A DNA stretch of 64,000 nucleotides from Anas platyrhynchos (lineage: Eukaryota; Chordata; Aves; Anseriformes; Anatidae), in assembly GCF_047663525.1 (NCBI RefSeq), contig NC_092593.1:28732501-28796500 (forward strand), read 5' to 3'. A model generated the notes under the pieces. That model made no database searches. It was not told the DNA's origin and was given only the letters and a program-made list of their open reading frames with translations. Position 1 is the stretch's first letter. Each line of letters opens with the position of its first letter. This document shows positions 23,101 through 33,375 of the stretch, in pieces. The translations under genes were made by a program, and so were the position numbers.

Positions 23101-25935
23101 ACTGTCTCTTTTAAGAAACCCTGTAGTGTCTCCATGATGCCAGAACAAAATGGCGCTGGCATGAGCATGCTCTTGAGTCAAGGAAGGAGTATTCCCAGTG
23201 CAGATCCACTCACAGACACAACCTCAGCCCGGGATCTTCTCCCGGAGCGTCTGTTAAGACAGTTGCAACAGGAAAAAATGGAAAGCAGAAGGTGAGTTAT
23301 CAGAGCAACATCCTTTCCTTGCAGCTCCAGCCCACAATTGTTAGCAATTTTTAACCTGTATGCACTGGGAAGCTGAATTCCAACAGTGCTAAGAAACTAG
23401 GTTGTTTCTTAGACTATCTCTAGATTCATCTTCCTTCACCAAGCTTATCAGTTCCAAATTACCAGGGTTGTCTTTCTTGTCCTTCTTACAGTTACAGGCC
23501 TGTCAGTCTTTCTTCAGTACCTGGTAAAATTATGAAGAAAATTATTATGGGAGTTAGTAAAAAACAAACAAACAAAAACACCTGAAGGACAATATTATGG
23601 TCATTGGTCACAACCAACATGGGTTCCTGAGGGGAAGGTGCTGCTTAACAAACTTAATTGCTTTTTATGACAAGGGCATCCATGTAGTTTACCAAGGGAA
23701 AGCTAGTTGATATAATTTTTTTGGATTTTGATAATGCATCTCAGAGTACCCTTCTGGACAAAATGTCCAGCATGCAGCTAGATAAAAACACAATACAATG
23801 TGTGGAAAATGGCTGATGAGTTAAGCCAAAAGAATTACAGTAAAAAGGGTTACGTCAGGCTGGTGGCCAGTCACTAGTGTGGATTCCCAGGGCTCCGTTT
23901 TAGGGCCGTTTCTCTTTAATGTTTTCATAAATGGCTTGGATTTAGGACTAGAAGTTTTTCTGAGTAAGGTTGCAGATGATACTAAATTGGGAGGAGCAGT
24001 TGACTTGAGGGTAGAGAGGCCTTGTAAAAAGCTCTTGAGAAATTAGAGAACTGGGCAATCACCGACAAGATGAAGTTTGACAAGAGCAAGTGCTGGATTC
24101 TCCACCTGGGATGGGGCAACCCTAGCTACAGGGAGAGACTGGAAGATGAGAGGCTGCAGAGCAACCCTGCAGAAAGGGGTCTGGGAGTTTTGGTTGACAG
24201 CAAGGTGAATATGAGTTAACAGTGCAGCCTGGCAGCCAAAAGGGCCAACCATACCCTGGGATGCACCAAGGACAGCATTGGTAGCCAGTTGAGGTGACTG
24301 TCCGTCTCTACTCTAGGCTGGCATGACCTCCTCTGAGTACTGTGTGTGGTTTGGGGCACCATGGGATATAGAACTATTAGAGTGTCCAAGGGAGGGCTAC
24401 AAAGATGGTGACGGTTCTAGGGGGTAAGACATATGAGGAGCAGTGAGGTCCCTTGGTGTGCTCAGCGCCGAGCAGAGCAGGCTGAGGGGAGGCCTCATGG
24501 CGGCCTGCAGCTCCCTCACGAGGGGAGCGGAGGGGCAGGCGCTGAGCTCTGCTCTCTGGGGTCTGTGTTGGGTTTATGTGCCAAGAATTTGGTAGCAGGA
24601 GGCTGCAGGGGTGGCCTCTGTGAGAAGAGTCCGTTAGCTGTCCCACGTTAGGCAGAGATAATGGAAGACTTGAGGAATGATTGGAAACTCCTCAGTCAAG
24701 CCACTAATGCTAGGGCAGTGTAGTGATGTGTAGTGTTCAATAGACTGTGTCCTGCAGTGTCACCAATGTCTATCAAGTCCACTTCGGGAATGTCAGTTTT
24801 GCACCAGTAGCATTGCAGGTCACAAACTTAAAGAACTTACGTTCTTGAGGTTGGCCCAAGGATTTATTTTCTTTGCACTCTGTAAGTTGGGTGCCCTCAG
24901 TTTTCTTGGCTCCTTTCTGTATCACCACTTTCGACAGTGTTTTTTTTTTGTTTGTTTGTTTGTTTTTTAATAGCAGTGGGGGATGTCAGTCAGTGTTGGA
25001 AATGACTACTAACATCAGATCCTTCTTGCAGACACCTCTGAACCCCCAATGCTTACTTTACCTCCTGGTCACAAGAGCAAAACCAGGTGGCAGTGTGACT
25101 GGTGCTCCTGATCTTTCTCTGCAGGTTTGAAGAACAGTTGCAACAATGTCTAACTGAGGACACTGAGCCACTTGGAGACTTCATGGGTCTTCCACTCTAC
25201 CTTCCCCAGTCCCTGGTCTCCACCCCAGCTATCAGTGGTCCGTTGATCAGGAGTTCCATGTCACCTGTTCAAGGGGTAAGAAAGAATGTGCTGAGAACTT
25301 AACTGTAGCTGTGAAGAGTACTGTGCAGGCATCCAACCTGCTGTAATTGTAAACCATTAGTGGGAATAACCTGACTGGGTGGTATTGGACACACTTGGGA
25401 AATGAAGAATTGAGAAATTGTACTTTGAAAATAAGGAGGGATTACTTCGGTAATTCCAGGAAGGGGAGTATTTTCTGTAGACCTGAAATACTGTTAACAT
25501 GTGTGATGAACTCCTGTCTGCTGCTGGCAGCTCTAACAGTATAATGCCACAAGTGAACTTAGAGAATCACTGTTGTGAGTCAGCTTCACCCAGTTAAAGG
25601 AAAACTGGGTCCAGAAATAGCAGAACATGCTATTTTTATCATACATCCTTTGGGAACTGGGGGGGGGCTGACCTCTGTGGTTATCCTCAAGTAGCAGAAC
25701 AGTAAGCTGAGAAGTCCCTCATTGGTTCTAGATAATGCAACTTCCTCAGTCTCATCTCTCTCTCCTTTCTGTCCAGGCTGGAAGTCAAGCAGGATGTGAG
25801 CTGTTGGAGGACAACCTAAGCCCCATACTGTCGGACAGACTGAAACACTTGCAAAGGCTCCTCAGAGCTAACAGGGAGGGTGAGGTTGCTTCTGAGCTCC
25901 ACCTGTCTACTCTGATGGACATGGTGGATATCTGA
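2194..25935 (+). CDS. MCM3AP: Germinal-centre associated nuclear protein (GANP / MCM3-associated protein), complete, 28 coding exons
   Basis: GANP is the scaffold of the vertebrate TREX-2 mRNA-export complex at the nuclear pore; its C-terminal part is the MCM3-acetylating region. Exons: 2194-3004, 3090-3313, 3828-3906, 5610-5757, 6501-6691, 7819-7958, 8474-8671, 8879-9147, 9779-9941, 10493-10653, 11031-11275, 12166-12356, 13115-13215, 14570-14701, 15275-15388, 15892-16044, 16548-16745, 17036-17104, 18266-18397, 18788-18941, 19400-19655, 20033-20130, 20832-21222, 21380-21631, 22398-22527, 23085-23291, 25125-25275, 25777-25935. They sum to 1,838 codons plus TGA with no frame break. Domains: FG-type nucleoporin-like N-terminus in exon 1 (FGQ, FGP, FGF), RRM-like fold at about 299-371, Sac3 domain from about 485 to 800 with the signature [14 protein letters not shown] near 502, a charged coiled coil near 1,000-1,050, and the long C-terminal region ending [12 protein letters not shown] as in human. 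Human is about 1,980 residues; the bird N-terminus is shorter. The weakest splice call is the exon 12 acceptor (TTAAAG). Confidence 0.97.
11812..11960. repeat. AT-rich low-complexity tract in MCM3AP intron 11
   Basis: About 150 bases of TATA/ATAT-rich sequence, an unstable AT dinucleotide-like tract inside the intron. No coding content. Confidence 0.75.
14152..14461 (+). mobile_element. Decayed, internally shortened avian LTR relic in MCM3AP intron 13
   Basis: Starts TCTGGCTGGGATGGAC and has the CACAGCACCCCATATGG and GTGTTTTGGGTTTGTGAC segments of a common avian LTR group. It then has a long T tract and a poly(A)-signal-like CTTATTAAGCTGTCTTTATC shared with the better-kept LTR in intron 18. 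The middle is missing and the ends are blurred, so both limits are approximate. It is an old fossil in the same orientation as the gene, ending about 110 bases before exon 14. Confidence 0.55.
17384..17980 (+). mobile_element. Solo LTR of an avian endogenous retrovirus, MCM3AP intron 18
   Basis: A 597-bp element begins TGTCCTGGTTTCAG and ends TTAAACCACGACA, with the TG...CA ends of an LTR. The same 5 bases, CCCAC, flank it on both sides (17379-17383 and 17981-17985), a target-site duplication that fits an ERVL-type integration. Inside are a TATA-like box (near 17659) and a poly(A)-like ATTAAA (17852-17857). The sequence matches an LTR family I recognise as abundant in bird genomes. No internal retroviral genes remain, so it is a solo LTR. 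The intact duplication and clean ends suggest moderate age. Confidence 0.85.
23489..24566 (+). mobile_element. CR1 LINE, 3' part, MCM3AP intron 26
   Basis: The translated forward strand keeps broken pieces of the CR1 reverse transcriptase C-terminal half (for example a frame reading [18 protein letters not shown] and, further on, [13 protein letters not shown]-like and [12 protein letters not shown]-like text). It also contains the 3' text about balance of GAGCAGGCTGAGGGGAGGCC type seen in avian CR1. Several frame breaks and a target-like gap show an old, dead, 5'-truncated copy lying in the same direction as the gene. Confidence 0.8.
24567..24660 (+). repeat. Short copy of an unclassified interspersed repeat
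   Basis: The segment GTTGGGTTTATGTGCCAAG followed by TTGGTAGCAGGAGGCTGCAG matches, on the other strand, the repeat at 28790-28885. It follows the CR1 copy directly. Family not identified. Confidence 0.5.
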
Positions 25936-27515
25936 GCAGAAATGAGATACATGTGCAGACCAAGAAACTCGGTAAAGAAATCCAGGGCTGAGTGATTCAA
26001 CAGAGGAACTCCTGCCTAACATTAGAGGAAAAAACAAGTGTCCTGGGAGAAGAACATAGCAGGTGCAGGGCCTGGGCCGCTCCTGCATGGCTACCTTGCA
26101 TAGAAAGGATGTACAGGAGCATTCACTGTGTCCCTTTGGCTCACAACGGAGGTTTGGCTGGTCTGGGATCCCTTCCTTTTAAGCTGACTTGTTTCAAAGC
26201 TGTGGAGACAAGTCAGATGCTAGTCATGGAAAGCCATAAACTGACACAGCGGTGTGTTGTTCCTTTCTACCAACTCTCATCAATTGTTGATTAGCCAGGA
26301 AAGAGACGATGAGTTGGTTGTCCATATTAGTTCTGTATCAGTTTGTGCAGAGTAGTGATGCTCTCCTTGTACCTAGCTTTTGTTCTCTCTCTTGCCTTCA
26401 TAACACTGCAAGAAGCTGAGCAATGCTGCTGTAGGACCAGGATTTTTTGTTTGTTATCAGATCTCAATTTCTATAGAAATGCGGATATGAGAATAATGTT
26501 GTGAGGAGTTAGTAGAAAATAGTTTTGTGGGAAGCATGTAGTTATATTTAACCTCACCAGGAGAAAACAGTAAGGTAACAAGGACCCCTGAGAGCATCAG
26601 AGCAATCGGTCTCTACAGATACAGTCCACAGGATGCTGTCCCAGCTCTGTGTTTACTTGATGCATAAGCTACCTTGCAGCAGCAGCACCTTGGTTTGAAG
26701 GGTTTTTAGCTGCTTAGGAATATCAGTGATCATTCTGAAGTAGTTACAACATTTTGATTTTTTTTTTTTTGTTTGTTTGTTTTTACTTAAGTGCTCTATG
26801 CAAATCCAGAAGGGCTTTCGTGCTGCTGGGCCCCAGTTTTATTATGTTGAATATGTATAGCATTAAAAATAAATCAGTTGCTTATTCTAAAATCAGTTGC
26901 TTATTCTACAGACTAATTGTCATGCCTGGAATGCAAGGTATTTTCTTCATTAAACAGCTACGGAAGAACGATTTTCCTTTCTGGAAGAGCTCAGAATCCC
27001 TTCATTCTCTAGTTTTTATACAGCTATAGCTTTGAAAATTGAAGACCTTTTGGTTTTAGTTTAATATTGATTCCATGTAATTAGTGTGGAGATGTACTTC
27101 ATGGTTGCAATACTCTAGTACAGTAATCTTTTTTTTTTTTTAAATTGCAACCGCAGCAGATTTTTCTCATTGCCACCTGGTGAAATACAAATCACTGCTG
27201 CTGTCACTGTAAACACTGATTTATAACCGGACAGGTGAGATCATTTGTCTGATTTGCTTCTAATTTCATTTGAAATTCGGTCCACATCTGTCGGCTACTT
27301 CCCCAAAATAATGTTATATTTTCATATAGTATTTGTTACTTCTTTTAAATGTAGTGTTAAGGCACAATTGCTACTCGCAGTGGAAATCAGAAAGTTCAAG
27401 CTGAAGCAGCCGTGCTCTGAGATATTCCTACTGCTGGGGTTTGTTGGGCTGAGTTTTGTTGACTTGTTTCATGTAAATGTCCTTTGTACCTAATAAATGC
27501 TTTCAGTGGCTTGAA
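25936..27515 (+). other. MCM3AP: MCM3AP 3' untranslated region
   Basis: About 1.6 kb after the stop is AT-rich and without a long conserved reading frame. It ends at a good AATAAA at 27492-27497. Earlier candidate signals (ATTAAA/AATAAA near 26861-26873, ATTAAA near 26950) could give shorter transcripts. Which site is used is inference. Confidence 0.65.
27492..27497 (+). promoter_or_regulatory. Poly(A) signal AATAAA, probable end of MCM3AP
   Basis: Canonical hexamer followed by a TG/T-rich stretch (GGCTTGAATTTGGC, then CTTTTTG), in the right place before the next (tRNA) genes. Confidence 0.6.
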
Positions 27516-27690
27516 TTTGGCTCTTGCCTTTTTGTTATGCAGAAACTACAACTACTACTGTGCTTTTTTTTTTTTTAATTTTGTCTCTAATCCAGCACAT
27601 TGACTGCGGACAGCTGGGGGGGTGGTGGGCAGCAGGGAGCCAGAGCTGACCCCTGTGGGCAGCAGGGGACCGGGCGGCAGCAAAAGGCCC

Positions 27691-27772
27691 CGACGAGGGT
27701 GGGATTCGAACCCACGCGCGCAGAGCGCAATGGATTAGCAGTCCATCGCCTTCACCACTCGGCCACCTCGTC
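27691..27772 (-). tRNA. tRNA-Ser (GCT)
   Basis: 82 nt with a class II long variable arm (GCGC stem). Anticodon GCT lies in the loop CTGCTAA, the acceptor stem pairs fully (GACGAGG/CCTCGTC), and the B box is GGTTCGAATCC. GGCCTTTTG just downstream is a Pol III terminator. Outer gene of the left inverted-repeat arm. Confidence 0.95.
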
Positions 27773-27884
27773 CCGCCCCAAGACGCCCCCGCCCCGCCGC
27801 CTGCCCGCTCCGAGCCCGACGCCCCCCGCCCCCCGACACGGGCCCGCCCCGCTGCAGGCCCCTCACGGGGGGACCGCAGTCAGC

Positions 27885-27957
27885 GCCCTCTTAGCGCAGC
27901 CGGCAGCGCGTCAGTCTCATAATCTGAAGGTCCTGAGTTCGAGCCTCAGAGAGGGCA
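27885..27957 (+). tRNA. tRNA-Met (CAT), elongator
   Basis: 73 nt, acceptor GCCCTCT pairs with AGAGGGC, anticodon CAT in the loop CTCATAA. The body is of the elongator type (it lacks the AGCAGAGTGG start of the initiator). B box AGTTCGAGCCT; T runs follow at once. Confidence 0.95.
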
Positions 27958-28007
27958 ACGCATTTTAGGCTTTTTTTTTTTTTTTTTTTTTTTTTTTATT
28001 TTATTTT

Positions 28008-28505
28008 ATTTCACATAATCACAATCACAGAACTGTTAGATCATCGGGTCCAACCCCCCTGCCAAAGCAGGTTCCTCAGAGCAGGCTGCCCAGGTAGGCG
28101 TCCAGACAGGCCTTGAATATCTCCAGAGAAGCAGACTCCACAACCTCCCTAGGCAGCCTGTCCCAGTGCTCTGTCACCCTCACCGTGAAGAAGTTCTTTC
28201 ACATGTCCTGTGCTCTAACTTGCAGCCATTGCCCCTTGTCCTATCCCCACAAACCACTGAGAAGAGGTTGGCTACGTCCTTCCGTCCCCCACCCCTCAGA
28301 TATTTATATACACCGAGGAGATCCCCTCTCAGTCTTCTCTTCTCCAGGCTGAACAGACCCAGGTCTCTCAGCCTTTCCTCATAGGGAAGATGCTCCAGGC
28401 CCTGGATCATCTTTGTGGCCCTCCGATGGACTCTTTCCGGGATATCCCTGTCTTTCTTGTACCGGGGAGCCCAGAACTGGACACAGTACTCCAGGTGAGG
28501 CCTGA
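28008..28505 (-). mobile_element. CR1 LINE 3' end, antisense
   Basis: Read on the minus strand it encodes the end of the CR1 ORF2 protein ([16 protein letters not shown], then [20 protein letters not shown]), followed by the CR1 3' tail. The tail ends in a decayed form of the short ATTCTATGAT-like repeats. It is 5'-truncated and dead. Confidence 0.9.
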
Positions 28506-28885
28506 CCAGGTGCAGGGCCACCTGCTCCACCGTGGTCACCTCCATGGGCTGCAGGGGGACATCCTGCTTCACCATGGGCCTCACCACAGGCCGCGGGGGA
28601 CTTCTGCTCCGGCACCTGGAGCACCTCTCCCCCTCCTTCTTCACTGACCAAGGCTGTTCCTCATTCCTCTCACTCTCCCAGCTGCTGTGTGGCGCAGCGT
28701 TTTTTTCCCTGTCTTAAATATGCTCTCACAGAGGTGCAAAACAACATCGCTTATTGGCTCGGCTCTGGTCAGAAGTGGGGCCCTTACCGAACATGGGGCA
28801 GCTTCTAGATCCTTCTCACAGAAACCACCCCTATGGCCCCCTGCTACCAAAACCTTGCCACGTAAACCCACTACATTCCACCCCT
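28506..28885 (-). repeat. Unclassified interspersed repeat fused to CR1
   Basis: Minus-strand text runs GGTTTACGTGGCAAGG, then TTGGTAGCAGGGGGCC, a TATA-like ATATTTAAG, and tandem short units of the TGCAGCCCATGGAGG type. It joins the CR1 piece at the GTGAGGCCTGACCAGG side. A shorter relative lies at 24567-24660. It looks like a promoter-bearing repeat, perhaps an LTR or a LINE 5' region; I cannot name the family. Confidence 0.5.
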
Positions 28886-29130
28886 CGCCTCTGTTAAAAG
28901 CATAGTTAAGATTAATCACAATATCCTCTTACTTTACAATTATCACAGCCTTCTCAAACTTCATTTACTTCAAAAAGAAAAAGAATTCACCACATCAAAA
29001 TAAACATAACACCATCACAGCACCGACAAGGTGGGCATTTTACACACACACCACCCCTCGTTCCTTCACCACGCTAACATCTCACAGTTACTGCTTTCTT
29101 AAATTCAAAGCCCTTTGAATTCTTAAATTC

Positions 29131-29525
29131 AAAGATGGACTCTTTCCAGCAGATCCCTGTCTTTCTTGTACCGGGGAGCCCAGAACTGGACACAGTACTC
29201 CAGGTGAGGCCTGACCAGGGCAGAGTAGAGGGGGAGGATCACCTCCCTTGGCCTGCTGGCCACGCTCCTTTTAATGCACACTAGGGTCCCATTGGCCCTC
29301 TTGGCCACCAGGGCACAGTGCTGGCTCATGGTCAGCCTGTCGTCCACCAGGACCCCCAGGTCCTTCTCCTCAGAGCTCCTCTCCAGCATTTTGTCCCCAG
29401 CCTGTAAAGATACGTGTGGTTGTTCCTTCCCAGGTGCAGGACTCCACACTTGCTCTTATTAAACCTCATTTGGTTTCTTCCTGCCCATCTCTCCAGCCTG
29501 TCCAGGTCTCACAGAATGGCAGCAC
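29131..29525 (-). mobile_element. CR1 LINE fragment, antisense
   Basis: The minus strand encodes another stretch of the CR1 ORF2 C-terminus ([18 protein letters not shown], then [20 protein letters not shown]). About 80 bp overlaps the content of the copy at 28008-28505, so this is a second insertion or a duplication, not a continuation. 28886-29130 before it is AT-rich and unassigned. Confidence 0.88.
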
Positions 29526-29660
29526 AGCCTTCATGGTGTGTCGTTTTATTTATTTTTTTTCTTGCTGCGCCCTGAGACTGTTGCCTACACCACGGCGTGT
29601 TGCAAAAAGCCACCCACAGAAAAAAAAAAAATAATAAAATAAATAAATAATAAAATGCGT

Positions 29661-29733
29661 TGCCCTCTCTGAGGCTCGAACTCAGGACCTTCAGATTATG
29701 AGACTGACGCGCTGCCGGCTGCGCTAAGAGGGC
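29661..29733 (-). tRNA. tRNA-Met (CAT), elongator
   Basis: Same 73-nt sequence as the Met gene at 27885, in the other arm and on the opposite strand, so the two converge on the CR1 spacer. ATTTTATT follows as terminator. Confidence 0.95.
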
Positions 29734-29845
29734 GCTGGCTGCGGTCCCCCCGTGAGGGGCCTGCAGCGGGGCGGGCCCGTGTCGGGGGGCGGGGGGCGTC
29801 GGGCTCGGGGCGGGCAGGTGGCGGGGCGGGGGCGTCTTGGGGCGG

Positions 29846-29927
29846 GACGAGGTGGCCGAGTGGTGAAGGCGATGGACTGCTAATCCATTGCGCTCTGCGC
29901 GCGTGGGTTCGAATCCCACCCTCGTCG
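29846..29927 (+). tRNA. tRNA-Ser (GCT)
   Basis: 82 nt, identical in sequence to the gene at 27691, on the opposite strand. Terminator CCTTTTG lies 8 bases past the end. Confidence 0.95.
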
Positions 29928-30544
29928 GGGCCTTTTGCTGCTGGCGGCTGTGCTGGTGGCACACGGGTCATCATACAGTGAAGCGGCTGGCACCTAAGCG
30001 CGCTTTGCGTGTTCTGAGGGGGCTGGGGGCTGTCTGGGGCTCGGTGGAGCCATCAGTGCCCTAAGCCTGCATGGGGGCTGAAGAGGGACGACATGACCCT
30101 AAATGATCTGCGCCGCTCCTGCTGCCAGTGATGGGTGCTGGAAACCTGTGGGGCCTCAAGTCCAGCAGGTGATGCCTTTGCCCTGATGCCCCCTCCTTCG
30201 TCCCCATGGAGCCCTTCCTTGCTCACACGCCGCAGGTGCCCCAACACCTACCCCACGCCCCAGAGATGAACCCCAGCTCCCAAGTCCTTCCTGCCCCCAC
30301 CCAGACTTCTAGACATTGCCTGCTGTCTCCATGATGGTCTCTTGTCTCTCGTCCCTCCTTGAAATGAAACTTGGAGAAAAAACACGCACCCTGAATTTGC
30401 CAGGACACCTTGGTCACTGGGAGGGGGCAAATGGGGGTGGTGAGGCAGAGCAGCAGGGGCACCTGGGGGGGTGCCCATTGTTGGGGTACAGACCCCAGCG
30501 GTGCCCCCAGCCAGGGGCTGGGGAGGAAAAACATCCCCCAGGGC
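29928..30544. other. Unassigned spacer
   Basis: About 600 bases between tRNA genes with no recognisable gene or named repeat; open frames here lack homology I recognise. Confidence 0.6.
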
Positions 30545-30618
30545 AGGCACCACTGGGAGTCGAACCCAGGATCTCCTGTTTACTAGACAGGCGCTTTAAC
30601 CAGCTGAGCCATGGTGCC
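30545..30618 (-). tRNA. tRNA-Thr (AGT)
   Basis: 74 nt, acceptor GGCACCA/TGGTGCC, anticodon AGT in loop CTAGTAA, B box GGTTCGACTCC. The minus-strand downstream sequence GGATGTTTTTCC is a good terminator. It faces its partner Thr gene at 36946 across the first tRNA array. Confidence 0.95.
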
Positions 30619-31051
30619 CACCTACCCCTGCCAAAAGGGGTGCTGTGTGTCCCCTGGGATCTTCCCAAGGGAAATCAGACCCCTGCCCAGCCCCTGTCCT
30701 GGTACTCCTGCTAATGGAGTCACCAGAAGGACTGGGAGCCAGGGCAGGGGGCTGGGACCATGGCACCAGGTTAAAAGCTGGAGTTAGGCCCCCAGGGCGC
30801 TCTGCACTGGCTGGACCATAGCAGCACAGTGGTTCCCAAAAGGAGCAGGGTACTCCGGGATTTGAGCCTGGAACATCCTTCACTCTAAAAAAGAGGGGTG
30901 AAAGTCCTCCCCATGCCCAGGACATGGTGTTGTTCTGTTCCTCAGGGACATCACTAGGGTCCTTCTGGAAACCAGCACTGGGGACGAGAGGCAGTATTGC
31001 CCCAGCACCCCAATGATCAGCACAGGGCAGGGACAGGCAGCTGCACACCCT

Positions 31052-31123
31052 GGCTCGTTGGTCTAGGGGTATGATTCTCGCTTAGGGTGCGAGAGGTCCC
31101 GGGTTCAACTCCCGGACGAGCCC
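31052..31123 (+). tRNA. tRNA-Pro (AGG)
   Basis: 72 nt, loop TTAGGGT gives anticodon AGG. The acceptor GGCTCGT/ACGAGCC pairs, B box GGTTCAACTCC, terminator CTCTTTT. This copy stands alone, outside the five-tRNA blocks. Confidence 0.95.
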
Positions 31124-31485
31124 CTCTTTTGGGCACTGCTGGCCTGCAAACAGACCCTGTGGGGATGGGGCAGGGACAGGGACCCACCGCCCCAACACCC
31201 ATCCTTCACACCTCGCCGCCTCCCACCAGCACCAAGTTTTGCCCACGCAGGCTGAGCTCACCATGACAGGAGACAACGTGCCCCACTGCCTGCAGTGGCC
31301 GGGCAGGGGAGAGGAGAGGCAGTCATGGTCATCTCCCTGCAGCTGGTGGGGCCAGGAGCAGCCTAGGGACAGCCTTGAGATACCTTCTAACCCCAGCCAT
31401 TCTGTCATTATGTGGCCATTATGTGGTCCTGGGCAGAGGAGACTGTCCTAAAGCAGAGACCCCCCCCCCACCCCCCACTATGTAA

Positions 31486-31540
31486 GGGATGTAGCTCAGC
31501 AGGAGAGCGCTTGCACCTGGGTTAAACCCCCAGCACCTGC
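31486..31540 (+). pseudogene. tRNA-Ala relic lacking the anticodon arm
   Basis: Starts GGGATGTAGCTCAGCAGGAG like tRNA-Ala, then jumps from GCGCTTGCA to CCTGGGTTAAACCCCCAG. The anticodon loop and stem are missing, so it cannot decode. Confidence 0.8.
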
Positions 31541-31843
31541 TTGTCCTTTTCCCCTTGAAGCCCTTTGCCTCCACAGGATGCATTGCTGGAGGCTGTTTCC
31601 CTTACTTGCCCTGAGGTGAGGCTCCCTGCTGGGCCTGACTATTTTTGCCCAGCCGTCAGGAAATATCCCCCATCATTTATTTTTTTTTTCCAGCCCTGGG
31701 ATGTGCTGATGGCATGGGGAAGCAGTTGTAGGCACTGGGGCTGCTGGGAGCATGGATGGCTCCATCCTGGCCTATGGGGATTCCTTCCTTGGAGCCAGAC
31801 CCTTAGCAAGGGGGGAGGAGGCACCCATGGGACTAAGCAAGGA
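31541..31843. other. Unassigned spacer
   Basis: No gene seen. Contains a T tract near 31678 but no repeat I can name. Confidence 0.5.
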
Positions 31844-31925
31844 GCTGTGATGGCCGAGGGGTGAAGGCGTTGGACTTGAAATCCAATAGGGTTTCCCTGC
31901 GCAGGTTCGAATCCTGCTCACAGCG
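31844..31925 (+). tRNA. tRNA-Ser (TGA)
   Basis: 82 nt, long variable arm, anticodon TGA in loop CTTGAAA. It differs from the Ser-CGA genes of this cluster essentially in the anticodon, so the two are recent relatives. Terminator GATTTTG. Confidence 0.94.
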
Positions 31926-32382
31926 GTGGATTTTGCCTGCTGCTGGCAGGGGGCTAGGGACCATGGCCTGGGGGATTTCTGATTCAACTCCTGGATAAAC
32001 TCTTCTTTTGGGCATCCACAACCTGGCTTGTCTGGGCAGGGTAGGGATGGGGCTCTGCTGCCTGGCACCATGGGGACAGGTGGCCTCTCCAGGTTTGGGG
32101 ATAACCAGGCTGCTGGGACAGTCCCACTGGTGGGAACGATGTGCTGTGGGGGCAAATGAGACAAAAAGGAGCAATGGCAGTACGAGCTACTGCTCCTCGG
32201 TGGGGAAGAGGCTGGTGGGAGTGGTGAGGGATGGCACAGCTGGGTGAGACCAGCACCATGTCCCCACCAGGCAGGTCTGTCTAAGGCCATGATGCTCCGA
32301 GAATACAGTGCATAACTCCTTTGGGGAATGCAGAAGTGTGGTTTACCACCACAGCCACAGTGTGGAGATGCTTTACAAAGTC

Positions 32383-32452
32383 TGGAGATGCTACAGCTTG
32401 AATCCGGGGCCTTACATGCAAAGCAAGCACTCTCCCCCTGAACTTCATCCCC
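32383..32452 (-). pseudogene. tRNA-Ala (TGC-like) relic
   Basis: Minus strand reads GGGATGAAGTTCAGGGGGAG and keeps GCTTGCTTTGCATGTAAG and GCATCTCCA. Many bases differ in the D and T arms (the T loop stem no longer pairs), so it is probably dead. Confidence 0.75.
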
Positions 32453-32700
32453 TGCCTGATGTACCTGGCCATGCTGCAAACCCCATGGTTCTGTTGTCCC
32501 TATGGCCCATGGAGATGTGGCTGTTACAGCCTGTGGTCGTGTCCAGGTGCCAGCATGACAGCCTGGGAAGAACAAGAGGGATGGCCTAGCTACAGACAAT
32601 CACAGGATTCAAGGGAACTTCCCCAGTTCCTGCTGCACCATCATAGTCCTGTGAGTACCTGACATTGAATAACAGGACTTCTGCCAGTCCAAACTAGTCT

Positions 32701-32772
32701 GGCTCGTTGGTCTAGGGGTATGATTCTCGCTTCGGGTGCGAGAGGTCCCGGGTTCAACTCCCGGACGAGCCC
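32701..32772 (+). tRNA. tRNA-Pro (CGG)
   Basis: 72 nt, loop TTCGGGT. All stems pair; terminator CTCTTTT. Not part of a five-tRNA block. Confidence 0.95.
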
Positions 32773-33293
32773 TCTCTTTTGGATATCCACCAGCCGTGGC
32801 AGACCAGTGGAGCTGCAGCTCGTGGTGGGGAGCAGGGTCAGGAGACTCGCTTGTGACAGGAAGGCTGGCAACTTTGGTGTGGGCATAGCCAGGAGACAGA
32901 GGGTTAGCAGCAAAAATTGTCAGCAAAATAGGACCTCAGAGGGTCTTTCTGGGTGAAAGGCCCCTTGGGACAAGGCAGTGTGGGGCAGCAGTGTGAGAGT
33001 GTGTGAGATTTTCACAAAGGCCCACACACTGTGCAGGGGATGTGGCCCCAACGAGCCACAGTGTTCAGCTCCCCGTGCACCCTCCCTGGGCCACCCTGGC
33101 AGTGCTGGGGCAGCGCCGCCACTGGCCCCTGCTGGCCTCAGGCCCTGCCACCAGCACCCAGGTGCAGAGCGGGCCCAGGGCTGGCGCTGGCGCTGCCCCA
33201 GCCTCCCCAGCAGGAATGGGGGCCGGGGGGGCTCCAGGGGCTGCCTGGGGATGCCCCTCACAGACCACGGGGCACAGGCAGCCCCAGCCGGGG
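32773..33293. other. Spacer, partly shared with the second array
   Basis: From about 33060 the sequence (CACCCTCCCTGGGCCACCC and on) is repeated before the Ser-CGA gene at 49868 and, reversed, after the one at 53228. The first half is unassigned. Confidence 0.7.
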
Positions 33294-33375
33294 GCTGTGA
33301 TGGCCGAGGGGTGAAGGCGTTGGACTCGAAATCCAATAGGGTTTCCCTGCGCAGGTTCGAATCCTGCTCACAGCG
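33294..33375 (+). tRNA. tRNA-Ser (CGA)
   Basis: 82 nt with long variable arm, loop CTCGAAA, B box GGTTCGAATCC, terminator CAGCTTTTAG. It has near-identical copies at 49868 and 53228. Confidence 0.95.

Larger units (their letters stand above)
27678..29943. repeat. Inverted repeat carrying Ser-GCT and Met-CAT tRNA genes
   Basis: Arms of about 290 bp (27678-27967 and 29651-29943) are near-identical reverse complements. Each holds one tRNA-Ser-GCT and one tRNA-Met. The Met genes face the 1.7-kb spacer, which is made of two CR1 pieces and an unclassified repeat; the Ser genes point outward. The GC-rich sequence between the two tRNA genes of an arm is also conserved, so whole arms were copied, not single tRNAs. 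Confidence 0.85.

Noticed and set aside
27885-27957. Initiator tRNA-Met
   Set aside because: Sequence is of the elongator type; it lacks initiator features such as the AGCAGAGTGG start.
31844-31925. Selenocysteine tRNA or suppressor, from a TGA anticodon
   Set aside because: TGA here is the anticodon that reads TCA (Ser); length and variable arm are those of normal tRNA-Ser.
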